Assembly: GCF_903893715.1 (NCBI RefSeq)
Contig: NZ_CAITNG010000153.1
Coordinates: 21,632 to 85,631 of the forward strand
Length of the DNA: 64,000 nucleotides
DNA from: an uncultured Mucilaginibacter sp.
Lineage (GTDB): Bacteria > Bacteroidota > Bacteroidia > Sphingobacteriales > Sphingobacteriaceae
Direction: 5' to 3'
A program made the position numbers and the translations under genes. Within the stretch, counting starts at the first letter, position 1. The number at the start of each line of letters is the position of its first letter. Below the pieces are notes generated by a model. The model was given only the letters and a program-made list of their open reading frames with translations, had not been told where the DNA came from and did no database searches. This document shows, piece after piece, positions 8,498-18,127 of the stretch.

Positions 8498-9268
8498 TTA
8501 GAGGTCCATGGCGAAGGCCAAACCGGGAGTTCCGTTTTGGTAGGTGGGCAACAGTACCGTTTTTTTACCATCAGCTTTGGTGTGGGTAAGGGCATTGCGG
8601 ATGTAGGGGTACACATAATAGGCTGCCTTGGTTGATAGGATACCGAAACCGGCACCGGCAACCACATCGATAAACCAATGATCGTGGTTATACAAACGGA
8701 ACACGCCTGTTGTGGCGGCAATGGCATAACCGGCAATGCCATACCAGTTGGACTTGGCGGAAAACTCCTGGTCCAAAAATTCGGCACCGGCAAATGCCGT
8801 TGATGTGTGGCCGGAGAAGAAGGAAAGATAGTCGGCACCGTTAGGGCGCAAGCGGTGGGTAGTTTGTTTGGATACGGTAGCCGTAAGGGCCAAAATACCA
8901 CCAGATAGGCCAAGCAGGGCTGTACGATCGATAAAGGTGTTTTTACCAGAGATACCGACCAGGTTGAGGCCATAAACTATAATGACCGGGGCAAACTGGA
9001 AATAGCTTTCGGCCTTGGTGCTAAAATCGGGGTCGGCGTTGGTTATTTCGTTGTTGATGAAATAGTCGAACGTACGCAAGGGTTTAACAGCGAATGACAG
9101 GCCGCCATAGGTTACCAAAGCGATGGGCACAATAAAGGCACCGCGTTTGGTGTGCAGGTGTTTTACGGTGTCGGGGGCGGTGAGCAGGTCTTTTTTTACA
9201 CTATCCAACACCTGGGCGTTGGCTCCAAAGGTTATGGCACAAAGTATGGCTAATATCAGTTGTTTCAT
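8498..9268 (-). CDS. PAP2-family membrane phosphatase
   Basis: A 256-aa type 2 phosphatidic acid phosphatase-like protein with an N-terminal signal/TM segment and several hydrophobic helices. The three phosphatase motifs are present: KQTTHRLRP (KxxxxxxRP), SFFSGHTS (SGH) and FRLYNHDHWFIDVVAG (R-x5-H-x3-D). Enzymes of this family remove phosphate from lipid phosphates or undecaprenyl pyrophosphate on the outer face of the inner membrane. The substrate here is not determinable. The gene is monocistronic. Confidence 0.88.
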   Translation of the reverse strand: MKQLILAILCAITFGANAQVLDSVKKDLLTAPDTVKHLHTKRGAFIVPIALVTYGGLSFAVKPLRTFDYFINNEITNADPDFSTKAESYFQFAPVIIVYGLNLVGISGKNTFIDRTALLGLSGGILALTATVSKQTTHRLRPNGADYLSFFSGHTSTAFAGAEFLDQEFSAKSNWYGIAGYAIAATTGVFRLYNHDHWFIDVVAGAGFGILSTKAAYYVYPYIRNALTHTKADGKKTVLLPTYQNGTPGLAFAMDL

Positions 9269-9384
9269 TTATGGGCAACGGGCAAGTAAGGCCGTTTTAA
9301 CACAACGCCCAATATTAACCAATTGTTTTTAAGGTGTGTATTTTGTGTTAAGCAATTGGTGGCAGGAGCCCGTTACAGGGCAGC

Positions 9385-10425
9385 TCAGGTTATGGTAACA
9401 TGGTGTTCGGACGATTCGCGGATAATGAGTTCGGTATCAAGCTTGCGGGTTTCGAACTCGGTAACGGGGTATTTACTTTCGATAAGCTGGATGAGCATTT
9501 CGGTGGCTATCTGGCCAATCTTAAATGCCGGCTGGCGTACAGTGGTAAGGGCCGGGTTGAAAAGTTCGGCCACATCGCTGTTGGTAAACCCGGCAATGGC
9601 AATATCGGCAGGCACCTTTATGCCATGCTTTTTGAGGGTATATAAGCAGCCTGTACTGAGGCGATCGGATGCGATAAAGATAGCGTCGGGCCTGTCGGAC
9701 AGGGCCAGCAACTGGTTTACGGCGATTTCCACTTCATCCTGTATCATGCCGCCATGGTCGCAATGTTTCAGGTAATCCGGGTTAAAGGGCACATCGTATT
9801 TTGCCAGGGCGGCTTTAAAGCCATCCAGGCGCTCGGCGGTGATGGACAGGTTTGGCGAATTGGTAAGATGGGCGATGCGGCGGGAACCCGTTTTGATGAG
9901 GTGTTCGGTAGCATCAAAAGCCCCGCGGTAGTTGTCGGCTATTACTTTATGAGTTTCTATATCATTGGCCACCCGATCGAAAAACACCATAGGCAGACCT
10001 TTCTCGTGCAGGGTTGTGAGGTGGTTAAGGTCGTTGGTTTCGGATGAGAGCGAGATAAGCAAACCATCCACGCCACGTGAGGCCATGTGCTGTACGTTGA
10101 CCACTTCGCGATCGAATGATTCGTGGGTTTGGGTAATGATAACGTGATAGCCCCGGCTATAAGCAATTGACTCGATGCCGTTTATGGCTTGCGAGAAATA
10201 ATTGTTGGCCACCTCGCACACCACCACACCAATGGAGTGGCTACGGCGTTCTTTGAGGCTTTGGGCGATGGGATTGGGTTGATAGCCTATTTTTTCGGCG
10301 TACTCTAATACAAGCTTCTTGGTTTCGACACTTATCTCATAACGGTCGGTGAGGGCGCGCGACACGGTAGAGGTTGAAAGCCCAAGGGCTTTTGCAATAT
10401 CTTTAATGGTTATCGGCTGGTACAT
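9385..10425 (-). CDS. LacI-family transcriptional regulator
   Basis: A 346-aa regulator with the LacI N-terminal helix-turn-helix and hinge (TIKDIAKALGLSTSTVSRAL, then YQPNPIAQSLKERR) and a periplasmic-binding-protein-like effector domain (SIGVVVCEV, GVDGLLISLS, IFIASDRLSTGCL, IAIAGFTNSDVAELFNPALTTVRQP). It is divergent from the ECF sigma factor that opens the pectin locus, so the locus is its most likely target, with a galacturonate-pathway intermediate as likely effector (inference). A motif shared with the kduD upstream region lies 69-94 bases before its start codon, which suggests autoregulation or control of the sigma gene. Confidence 0.93.
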   Translation of the reverse strand: MYQPITIKDIAKALGLSTSTVSRALTDRYEISVETKKLVLEYAEKIGYQPNPIAQSLKERRSHSIGVVVCEVANNYFSQAINGIESIAYSRGYHVIITQTHESFDREVVNVQHMASRGVDGLLISLSSETNDLNHLTTLHEKGLPMVFFDRVANDIETHKVIADNYRGAFDATEHLIKTGSRRIAHLTNSPNLSITAERLDGFKAALAKYDVPFNPDYLKHCDHGGMIQDEVEIAVNQLLALSDRPDAIFIASDRLSTGCLYTLKKHGIKVPADIAIAGFTNSDVAELFNPALTTVRQPAFKIGQIATEMLIQLIESKYPVTEFETRKLDTELIIRESSEHHVTIT

Positions 10426-10447
10426 GGCGGCCCCGGTTAGTGCGCTA

Positions 10448-10455
10448 CAAATATA
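10448..10455 (-). promoter_or_regulatory. -7 box of the lacI-type gene
   Basis: TATATTTG on the minus strand is an exact TAnnTTTG match, about 22 bases before the start codon. No good -33 TTTG is seen at 19-21 bases; a TTG core lies 15 bases upstream. Confidence 0.45.
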
Positions 10456-10490
10456 ACATCAATTTTTTAACAATAATTTTATGCGGTTAT

Positions 10491-10519
10491 GGGAACGATT
10501 GCATAAATAATTTCGACAG
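10491..10519 (+). promoter_or_regulatory. Candidate LacI operator with embedded -7-like box, copy 1
   Basis: AACGATTGC, two variable bases, AAATAA, one variable base and TTCGACAG are shared, 23 of 26 positions, with 26212-26237 upstream of kduD. The first part has the central CG and ATTGC half-site typical of LacI-family operators, flanked by TTATG/CATAA arms. TAATTTCG (10508-10515) resembles a -7 box (the cold-shock gene here uses TATATTCG). It sits in the lacI/sigma intergenic region and could control either gene. A second -7-like TAATCTTG lies at 10548-10555. Confidence 0.55.
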
Positions 10520-10681
10520 AAAGTTTTACTTATGGGTTAAAAACAGCTAATCTTGTAATACAAATTATAATACCTAAATATTAACGGGTAGTTTAAACCG
10601 CTGCCGACCAATAATTATTCTGAACAGTTTTTATATGATATGAGCACCCAAAGTGCTTATAATAGGTAAACTTATATCGCA

Positions 10682-11275
10682 ATGATGGGAGACGAAGTAA
10701 AGGACCTGCTTTTGAAGATTGCATTGAAAGATGATCACTTATCGTTCAAGAAGATCTACTTCGCCTATTACGACCGCTTGTTTCAATTGGCCAAAGCCAT
10801 CACAAAATGCACCGAAACGGCTGAAGAAATAGTAGACGACGTGTTTATGAAGATATGGACGAAGCGGAGCAACCTCATCCGTATTGACAACCTGACGGTT
10901 TACCTTTATGTGGCCGTTAAAAACTGCTCGCTTAACCATAACTCAAAAACGAACCAAATACTTACCACCAATATTGACGATGCCAAGGTGGAGTTTAAAG
11001 ACATTACCCCGGGAATAGAAGATATCATCATTACTGCCGACCTGGCCCGTGTTATCAATCAAACCGTCCAAAAAATGCCTGTTCAATGCAAAATAGTTTT
11101 TAAACTGGTGAAAGAAGATGGTCTGAAGTATCGCGAAGCGGCTGAGGTTTTGAATATCTCGGTAAAAACGGTAGAATACCATATTGGCAACGCCCTCAAA
11201 AAAATAGCCCAGGGTATAGCTGCATCGACAAAATCGTACCTGCAGGTGGCCGATAACAAATATTTATCCAATTAA
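10682..11275 (+). CDS. ECF-type RNA polymerase sigma-70 factor
   Basis: A 197-aa ECF sigma factor of the Bacteroidota SusC-linked kind. Region 2 is seen as FKKIYFAYYDRLFQLAKAI...AEEIVDDVFMKIW near residues 20-60; region 4 as KMPVQCKIVFKLVKEDGLKYREAAEVLNIS with the helix-turn-helix VKTVEYHIGNALKKI near 120-175. It is followed by a FecR anti-sigma gene and an STN-domain SusC, the standard trans-envelope signalling trio. It would be released when SusC binds its glycan ligand and then transcribe susC onward. The start is ATGATG; either Met may be used. Confidence 0.93.
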   Translation: MMGDEVKDLLLKIALKDDHLSFKKIYFAYYDRLFQLAKAITKCTETAEEIVDDVFMKIWTKRSNLIRIDNLTVYLYVAVKNCSLNHNSKTNQILTTNIDDAKVEFKDITPGIEDIIITADLARVINQTVQKMPVQCKIVFKLVKEDGLKYREAAEVLNISVKTVEYHIGNALKKIAQGIAASTKSYLQVADNKYLSN

Positions 11276-11335
11276 TTTCAATTTGCACTAGGGTGTTTTC
11301 TGTTTGCGCTGTCCTTACAAGTGAACCCAACCTAA

Positions 11336-12436
11336 ATGGACTCAAATTACATCTGGATACTTATAGGCAAAAAACTAACCGGCGAAGCATCGGTTGAGGA
11401 ACTGCGCGAATTTGAACTGCTGATGAAGCAGGGCCTTGGCGACATATACCCTATACATGTGCTGGAAGATTTATGGAAAACGAACCCGGCAACGCCGCCC
11501 GTTCAATTCAGCAAGGCCCTTAACGACAAGTGGTTGCGCTTTGAGGCTCGTTTAAGAATGATAGATGAAGCCGAAAACGAGGAAGATACTGAAGACAAAA
11601 TTGCAGAAAAGAGGCCTTGGCGAAAATATATATTATGGTCATCGGGCTTGGCTGCCTGCCTGTTATTGGGCTTGGGCATATTTTGGCGCTCAAAAAACCC
11701 AGGCGCGGTTGTTGACAACCGCATAACCGAAATTACAGCACCCAAAGGAAGTATCAGCAAAATATTGCTGCCCGATGGAAGCCGGGTTTGGTTAAACAGC
11801 GGAAGTAAATTGAAGTACGAAAACCAATTTGGCACACAGTTTAGAAAAGTTAGCCTTACGGGCGAGGCTTTTTTTGATGTAGTTAAAGATGCGGGCCATC
11901 CGTTTATAGTTACCACCAATAGCTTTCAGGTAAAGGTTTTGGGTACGGCATTTAATGTGCGTTCTTATCCCAATGACAAAACCTCGGAAGCGGCACTGGT
12001 TAGGGGAAAAATACAAATCAAATTGCTGAAAAACCCGGACAAGGAGATCACGCTACTGCCATCTGAAAAACTGGTAGTAAAAAACACCGTACCCGAAAAC
12101 AAGCAACTTAAAAAGAAATCGGAATTATTGCTGATAAACAATGACATACCATTGATTACACTAAGCACTATACACCAAAGTGTGCACGATACTCTACCTG
12201 CTGAAGCATTATGGATGGAAAACAAGTTGGCGTTTGACGGGGAGAACTTTGAAGAAATAGCAAGCAAAATGCAACGGTGGTTTTCAGTGCGAATAGAATT
12301 TAAAAACAATAATGTTAAGAAGCTGACGTTTTCAGGTGTTTTCAAAAATGAATCGCTCGACCAAACGCTTTCATCGTTGCAATCAACTTATCCATTCCAT
12401 TATAATATCAAAGACAATAATGTGTATATATATTAA
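11336..12436 (+). CDS. FecR-family anti-sigma factor
   Basis: A 366-aa single-pass inner-membrane protein. Residues 1-95 are the cytosolic sigma-binding part; one helix near 98-117 (ILWSSGLAACLLLGLGIFW) crosses the membrane. The periplasmic FecR domain follows (TAPKGSISKILLPDGSRVWL, LTGEAFFDV, FIVTTNSFQVKVLGTAFNV), then a DUF4974 domain (FDGENFEEIASKMQRWF ... LTFSGVFKNESLDQTL). It would hold the ECF sigma factor at the membrane until the STN domain of the SusC protein signals. It lies 60 bases after the sigma gene. Confidence 0.93.
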   Translation: MDSNYIWILIGKKLTGEASVEELREFELLMKQGLGDIYPIHVLEDLWKTNPATPPVQFSKALNDKWLRFEARLRMIDEAENEEDTEDKIAEKRPWRKYILWSSGLAACLLLGLGIFWRSKNPGAVVDNRITEITAPKGSISKILLPDGSRVWLNSGSKLKYENQFGTQFRKVSLTGEAFFDVVKDAGHPFIVTTNSFQVKVLGTAFNVRSYPNDKTSEAALVRGKIQIKLLKNPDKEITLLPSEKLVVKNTVPENKQLKKKSELLLINNDIPLITLSTIHQSVHDTLPAEALWMENKLAFDGENFEEIASKMQRWFSVRIEFKNNNVKKLTFSGVFKNESLDQTLSSLQSTYPFHYNIKDNNVYIY

Positions 12437-12497
12437 CCATAAAAACCTAAAAGAAAGCCTATGACGAGATTTTCAACCTAACCTCCATAAAGCAAGA

Positions 12498-12525
12498 AAC
12501 GGGAAATGTTGGCGCATTCCCCGTT
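12498..12525 (+). other. Hairpin in the susC leader
   Basis: AACGGGAAATG (12498-12508) and CATTCCCCGTT (12515-12525) pair at 10 of 11 positions around a 6-base loop. No T-run follows, so it is not an intrinsic terminator. It lies in the 157-base fecR-susC gap and may be an mRNA-processing or stabilising hairpin that sets susC levels apart from fecR. A 6-codon ATG...TAA reading frame lies just before it (12461-12481) and is probably chance. Confidence 0.5.
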
Positions 12526-12593
12526 AAACAGCGAGTAATTAACTACCAATCTCTCTAATAAACCAATAGTTATACTAACCTTAATACTAAATT

Positions 12594-15500
12594 ATGAAAA
12601 AAAATGCTTACCGCACCAACAATGGGCGGTTAAAATGCTTTTTAAAAATTCTTATGATTTCAAAGTGTATCCTCCTCCTGGTGTTGGCTTGCTCGCTGCA
12701 AGCTTTTTCCAAGGGTTACAGTCAAAACAGAATTAATGTCACCCTCAAAAATGCTTCGTTAAAGAAAGCACTGAAGGAGATAGAACGTAAAACCGACTAC
12801 CGGTTTGTTTATAATGACGATGTGTTGAACGCCGTTCCGGCTACAACCGTGGCCATCAACGACGCTTCTTTAAAAGATGCGATGAACGCTTTATTGAATA
12901 ACACTTCGCTGGAGTATCACCTATCAGATGACAACCTCGTTATTATTTCTGCCAAAGGCACTATCGTTGCCGATGTTGTAATAACAGGCACCGTTGTTGA
13001 CGAGCAAGGCGACCCCTTGCCGGGCGCGAGTGTAAGTTTAAAAGGGACCACCATTGGTGCACAAACCGATGTGAACGGTAAATTTAAGCTAAACATTACC
13101 GGCAACAGCGCCAACGCGGTGTTGTTGGTACGCTTTGTTGGTTATAAACAACAAGAAATTCCTGTGGGCAGCAAAACTGTATTCACTATTAAAATGGTGT
13201 CGGATGCGGTACAGTTGAACGAAGTTGTGGCTATTGGTTATGCCACTGTTAACCGGCGCGATTTGACCGGTTCGGTATCGTCGGTAAATGCCAAACAATT
13301 AAAGGATATCCCGATCAACTCGGCGGCCGAAGCACTGGCAGGCCGTTTGGCCGGCGTACAGGTAACCGGATCAGAAGGTTCGCCAGATGCACAAGTGAGC
13401 ATCAGAGTGCGCGGCGGCGGTTCCGTTACACAGGACAACTCGCCGTTGTACATTATTGATGGTGTGCAGGTTGAAAACGGTCTTAATACACTTTCGCCAC
13501 AAGATATTGAAACCATTGATGTTTTAAAGGATGCTGCCTCGACCTCCATTTATGGTGCGCGCGGTTCAAACGGTGTAGTTATCATCACCACCAAAGGTGG
13601 CCACGAAATGAAAACTACGGTATCGTACAACGGTTTTGTGGGTGTTAGCCATTTAGCCAAAGAACTACCTGTTTTAAGCCCCTATGATTTTGTGGTTTAC
13701 CAATACGAAAGAAGCCGAGGTAATGCAACGGACAGTACCTCCTTTGCCAGCCTTTATGGTAATAATTTCGGCGCCCTGGCAAGTTATCAGGATACCGCAG
13801 CAGTTGACTGGCAGAAATTGGTTTTTGACAATACCGCTTTCCAACAAACCCATAATGTAAGCGTTGCCGGTGGTGATAAGACCACCACCTTTAATGCAAG
13901 TTTTACAAACAACCACCAAAGTGGTATCGTGTTGAATACCGGGCTTGATCGTAACCTGATCAATTTCAGATTCGACCACACGGCCAGCGAGAAGTTCAGG
14001 CTTGGATTTAATGCAAGGTACAATGACCAGCAAGCAAATGGTGCCGGGGTTTCGAGTGCAGATGCGCCAACTTCGAACTTGACCGGGTCGACTTATAACA
14101 ACCTTCGCAGCACGGTAAAATATGAACCCTTTACCAGCGGCGGTTTACCTCCGGGAACTTTTAACTCGAACTATTTTAATATAACAAGCGCTGCAGGAAA
14201 TAACCTGGGTTTAATAGATCCAATTGTTTTGGCCAATGCCCAATATCGTAACACGCATACCACTGATTTAAATATCAACGGTTATGTAAACTATTCATTT
14301 ACTAAGTTCCTGTCGTTCAAATCAACTTTAGGGTACGATTTCAATAACGTTACCTTGAATAGTTTTGATGATTACCTTACACCCAACGCGCAAATCAATG
14401 GCGGAGGCCAACCTATGGCTGGTGTAAACCTTAGCGCTACCAACACCGTGGATTTTTCGAACGTGTTAACTTTTACTAATGCGGCATTTCATCCAATACA
14501 TAATAATGTTACCCTTTTAGCAGGTACTGAGCTTTACAATATCACCTTGAGCGGTACCAACAATCAATATAAAGGCTTTCCAATCGGTATCAGCCCGAGC
14601 AATGCTTTAAACCAATTACAGATTGGTGTACCGCTGCCCGGCTATCCCGCAATAACCAATTCCATCAGCCATTTATTCTCGGTGTTTGGCAGGGCCAATT
14701 ACTCATATGATAGTAAATACCTTGCATCATTCTCTTTACGTACTGATGCATCGTCGAAGTTTAATACCGGACAGCAGTATGGTTACTTCCCATCAGGATC
14801 ATTGGCCTGGAGGATTTCGGATGAGAAATTCATGAAGAGCCTGCCCACCATTTCGGATTTGAAACTGAGGGTTAGCTACGGTACATCAGGTAATAACCGC
14901 ATACCTGATTATCAAACACAAACCGTGTTTAACGCTACCAGTGTTTATTACCTTAACGGCAGTTCAACACCTACAACCGGCTTTAACACGCCATATCTTG
15001 CCAATCCGGACCTTAAATGGGAAACCACCTATTCGGAAAATATAGGTTTGGACATCGGTTTGTTTAAAGGTCGCTTACAGGCATCGTTTGACGCGTATAA
15101 CAACCACACTAAAAACCTGTTGATCCAGGTGCCTATCCCAACAAGTTCGGGCTATGCCACGCAACTGCAAAACGTTGGCGAAACCCAAAACAAAGGTTTA
15201 GAGGCCCAGTTGAGTGGTACTATTTTACAAAAGAAAGATTTCATGTGGTCGGCAAACTTCAACATTTCGTTCAACGTGAACAAAGTTGTAGCACTTGCAC
15301 CGGGTGAAACATCATACTTACAAAGCTCAGGATGGGGTGTCTCAGGACAGCCGGCCGACTTTATTGTCCAGGTTGGTCAACCAATCGGTAGTATTTATGG
15401 TTATCAAAGCGATGGTTACTATACCACTAACGATTTCAACTACAATCCCGCCAATAACCAGTACACTTTAAAGGCCGACGCAGGCGAAGTTGATCCGTCG

Positions 15501-16217
15501 AAAATTATCGGTACACCAATGCCGGGTATGATAAAATATAAAGTTACCAATCCTAATCCTACCCTTAATGCAAACGGCAACCCTGTACTCTCAACAGCAG
15601 ATCAAACCATCATAGGTAATACGCTGCCACAAATCACAGGTGGTTTAAACCAACAGTTTACCTATAAAAACTTTGATGCCAGCATATTTGTGAATTTCCA
15701 GGCAAGAGCACAGGTTTTAAATGCCAACAAAGTTGAGTTTACCAACGGTTATACTGCCGAAACCAACTTACTTGGTCAGGAAGCAAACCGCTGGAGGACC
15801 ATTGACGGAAACGGCAACGTAGTTGAAAAAATTGTTACTCCTTCTGGCGGTTCTGCTGTAGCTGTAGGTGCATCACCGGATGTTTTAAATGCATTAAATG
15901 CCGGTGCAACCGTACCAATACCCGTTACCGGAAGCGCAGCTTTTTACCCAACATCATCTGCTGTTGAAAGCGCAGCATTTATCCGCATCAACAACATCAC
16001 TTTAGGTTACAGGTTTGCTCCAAAACTTTTGCAAGCTGCCAGTATAAAAAGCCTTAGGATATATGTAACAGGTAATAACCTGGGTATTATTACACCTTAC
16101 TCGGGTTATGATCCGGAGGTGAACACACGCAGGGCAACACCGGTAACACCCGGGGTTGATTATTCAGCCTATCCACGCAGCCGTACATACATTATGGGCG
16201 TACAACTTTCTTTGTAA
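12594..16217 (+). CDS. SusC/RagA TonB-dependent receptor with STN domain
   Basis: A 1207-aa outer-membrane importer. In order: signal peptide (about 1-45), STN secretin/TonB signalling domain (VTLKNASLKKALKEIERKT... near 50-120), carboxypeptidase-regulatory-like domain (ITGTVVDEQGDPLPGASVSLKG near 130-210), plug domain with the SusC signature (GRLAGVQVTGSEGSPDAQVSIRVRG, then SIYGARGSNGVVIITTK), and a 22-strand-type barrel to the C-terminus. The STN domain marks it as a signalling receptor acting through the FecR and sigma upstream. With SusD it should bind and import pectic oligosaccharides using TonB energy; the exact pectin fragment is not predictable. Confidence 0.95.
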   Translation: MKKNAYRTNNGRLKCFLKILMISKCILLLVLACSLQAFSKGYSQNRINVTLKNASLKKALKEIERKTDYRFVYNDDVLNAVPATTVAINDASLKDAMNALLNNTSLEYHLSDDNLVIISAKGTIVADVVITGTVVDEQGDPLPGASVSLKGTTIGAQTDVNGKFKLNITGNSANAVLLVRFVGYKQQEIPVGSKTVFTIKMVSDAVQLNEVVAIGYATVNRRDLTGSVSSVNAKQLKDIPINSAAEALAGRLAGVQVTGSEGSPDAQVSIRVRGGGSVTQDNSPLYIIDGVQVENGLNTLSPQDIETIDVLKDAASTSIYGARGSNGVVIITTKGGHEMKTTVSYNGFVGVSHLAKELPVLSPYDFVVYQYERSRGNATDSTSFASLYGNNFGALASYQDTAAVDWQKLVFDNTAFQQTHNVSVAGGDKTTTFNASFTNNHQSGIVLNTGLDRNLINFRFDHTASEKFRLGFNARYNDQQANGAGVSSADAPTSNLTGSTYNNLRSTVKYEPFTSGGLPPGTFNSNYFNITSAAGNNLGLIDPIVLANAQYRNTHTTDLNINGYVNYSFTKFLSFKSTLGYDFNNVTLNSFDDYLTPNAQINGGGQPMAGVNLSATNTVDFSNVLTFTNAAFHPIHNNVTLLAGTELYNITLSGTNNQYKGFPIGISPSNALNQLQIGVPLPGYPAITNSISHLFSVFGRANYSYDSKYLASFSLRTDASSKFNTGQQYGYFPSGSLAWRISDEKFMKSLPTISDLKLRVSYGTSGNNRIPDYQTQTVFNATSVYYLNGSSTPTTGFNTPYLANPDLKWETTYSENIGLDIGLFKGRLQASFDAYNNHTKNLLIQVPIPTSSGYATQLQNVGETQNKGLEAQLSGTILQKKDFMWSANFNISFNVNKVVALAPGETSYLQSSGWGVSGQPADFIVQVGQPIGSIYGYQSDGYYTTNDFNYNPANNQYTLKADAGEVDPSKIIGTPMPGMIKYKVTNPNPTLNANGNPVLSTADQTIIGNTLPQITGGLNQQFTYKNFDASIFVNFQARAQVLNANKVEFTNGYTAETNLLGQEANRWRTIDGNGNVVEKIVTPSGGSAVAVGASPDVLNALNAGATVPIPVTGSAAFYPTSSAVESAAFIRINNITLGYRFAPKLLQAASIKSLRIYVTGNNLGIITPYSGYDPEVNTRRATPVTPGVDYSAYPRSRTYIMGVQLSL

Positions 16218-16239
16218 AATTTGATAAATCTTAATAAAA

Positions 16240-18012
16240 ATGAAAAGAAAATCAATTTATAGTTTTATTGTGATCATGATGCTGGGTACGGTATCTATGA
16301 TCATCAGCTCGTGCACCAAATACCTGACCGAACTACCGAATGCCTCATTTTCGCAACAGGCGGCCTTTAGTAATGTTTCGAATGCTACCGATGCCGTAAT
16401 GGGTGTTTATAGCGAACTGGCCGGCGACCAAGGTTACGGCATACGTTTAAGCATGTATTACACCGTTGACGCCGATGATTTTGTAGGCCCACCAAACGCC
16501 AGCGCACCCGACGGTGACCGGCGTGATATTGCACGTTATGGCGCCAATTCATCAAATGCACAGTTGGAAAAACCCTGGGAACAATTATACGGCGGTGTTG
16601 AACGCGCGAATATTTGTATCAAGTACATTCCTTTGATGACGCAATATACCAGCGGCAACGCGGCAGATCAGGCGTCGTTAAAAAGGTTATATGGCGAGGC
16701 TTTGACTTTGCGTGCTCAGTTCTATTTTGAATTGATACGCAACTGGGGAGATGTGCCTGCGCCGTTTGTGCCATCGGCCGATCAACCAACACTGGCCTTA
16801 ACCCGCACTAACCGCGATGTTATTTACGCGCAAATTTTGGGTGATTTATTAAAAGCGGAAAGTTTGGTACCATGGGGCAACGCTGCCGGGGTGGCACGTA
16901 ATGAGCGTATCACTTTAGGCGCGGTAAAAGGTTTGCGTGCCCGTATTGCATTGTTTGCCGGCGGTTATTCGCTGCGCAACGATACACAAGTGATGTCGCG
17001 CAGATCGGATTACCTGACTTTTTATCAAATTGCATTAAGCGAATGCAACGATATCATCAACAGCGGGGTGCACGGTTTAAATGCCAGCTACCTCAATTTA
17101 TTTAAAAATTATGTGGACGCGCATACTGCGGACCCGGCTTATGAGATTATTTTTGAAGTAGGTATGGGTGGCGGCACAGGTGTTGCCGATAGTAAATTAG
17201 GTTATTATGACGGGCCAAAAGTGAACTCGCTTGGTAATGCCAGCCTTATTCCTAACGCAACTTACTTTTACGCTTTCGATCCAAACGATACCCGTAAGGA
17301 TGTTACCATCGCCACTTATTTTACCAACCTTGACGGAACCAAGGTTTTGCAAAAGATCAATGCAATTTGTTCGGGCAAATTCAGAAGGGACTGGATTACC
17401 CCTGCTGTTTCGCCTACTTCGTTATTGCAGTATTTTGGTATCGATTGGCCTGTTATACGCTATTCGGATATATTGCTGATGTACGCTGAGGCCGATAATG
17501 AAATTAACCAGGGGCCAAATGCTACGGACATCAACTACTTTAACCAGGTACGTACACGTGGCTTTGGTGGCAACGCCGCGCTAATCGGTACAACACCTAC
17601 TACCTACGCAGCCTTTTTTACTGCTATACAAAACGAAAGGGAGTTTGAGTTTGGTGGCGAAGGTATCCGCAAGTTTGATTTGATCCGTTGGAACCTGATC
17701 AATTCGGCTATAACAACTACCCGCGCTAATTTGACATTGATGATGAACAAACAAGCACCTTATGCAACTTTGCCACAATCAATGTTTTATCAAAATGCAC
17801 AGCAAACCTTGGTTTATGGTAACTCTTTGTATGCTGTAACACCCGCTACTACCCCAACAGGTTATACCAAGGTAACATGGGTAAGTACGTTAACATCAAC
17901 TATTATATCGAGTGTTGCGCAGTATTTTACGCCTAACCACAGCGAATTGCTGCCTATTCCTTTGGCATCGTTACAAGCCAATCCGAATTTGACGCAAAAC
18001 CCTGGTTATTAA
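16240..18012 (+). CDS. SusD/RagB-family glycan-binding lipoprotein
   Basis: A 590-aa surface lipoprotein. The signal peptide ends with a lipobox (MIISSC, about residue 25), followed by the SusD N-terminal TKYLTELPNASFSQQAAFSN. TPR-like helices carry the usual LYGEALTLRAQFYFELIRNWGDVP and the C-terminal NEREFEFGGEGIRKFDLIRWN. It caps the SusC barrel and captures the glycan. It lies 22 bases after susC and is followed by a strong hairpin, so the SusC/SusD pair may be expressed above the downstream enzyme genes. Confidence 0.95.
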   Translation: MKRKSIYSFIVIMMLGTVSMIISSCTKYLTELPNASFSQQAAFSNVSNATDAVMGVYSELAGDQGYGIRLSMYYTVDADDFVGPPNASAPDGDRRDIARYGANSSNAQLEKPWEQLYGGVERANICIKYIPLMTQYTSGNAADQASLKRLYGEALTLRAQFYFELIRNWGDVPAPFVPSADQPTLALTRTNRDVIYAQILGDLLKAESLVPWGNAAGVARNERITLGAVKGLRARIALFAGGYSLRNDTQVMSRRSDYLTFYQIALSECNDIINSGVHGLNASYLNLFKNYVDAHTADPAYEIIFEVGMGGGTGVADSKLGYYDGPKVNSLGNASLIPNATYFYAFDPNDTRKDVTIATYFTNLDGTKVLQKINAICSGKFRRDWITPAVSPTSLLQYFGIDWPVIRYSDILLMYAEADNEINQGPNATDINYFNQVRTRGFGGNAALIGTTPTTYAAFFTAIQNEREFEFGGEGIRKFDLIRWNLINSAITTTRANLTLMMNKQAPYATLPQSMFYQNAQQTLVYGNSLYAVTPATTPTGYTKVTWVSTLTSTIISSVAQYFTPNHSELLPIPLASLQANPNLTQNPGY

Positions 18013-18036
18013 AAGAAACCTATTCGTACTAATTCA

Positions 18037-18062
18037 AAGGCTGCCCTAATTGGGCAGCCTTT
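18037..18062 (+). terminator. Hairpin terminator after susD
   Basis: AAGGCTGCCC (18037-18046) and GGGCAGCCTT (18052-18061) make a perfect 10-bp stem with a 5-base loop, followed by a short T-rich stretch. Probably a partial terminator or 3'-protecting hairpin. Confidence 0.7.
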
Positions 18063-18068
18063 GTTGGT

Positions 18069-18081
18069 GACAAACGTTTCC
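18069..18081 (+). promoter_or_regulatory. Candidate LacI-type operator before the GH28 gene
   Basis: GACAAACGTTTCC contains the palindrome AAACGTTT with central CG, as in LacI-family operators, and lies 47 bases before the GH28 start. It differs from the 10494/26212 motif beyond the core. No convincing -7 box was found with a normal leader. Confidence 0.35.
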
Positions 18082-18127
18082 ACACGTTTTATGAATCATT
18101 AAGTCAAATAATATCTATCATTGTAGC

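Noticed and set aside
8440-8973. 177-aa minus-strand ORF
   Set aside because: Alternate-frame shadow of the PAP2 gene, whose three catalytic motifs are in the other frame.
9323-9775. 150-aa plus-strand ORF opposite the lacI-type gene
   Set aside because: Shadow of the regulator's effector domain; no domain, no promoter.
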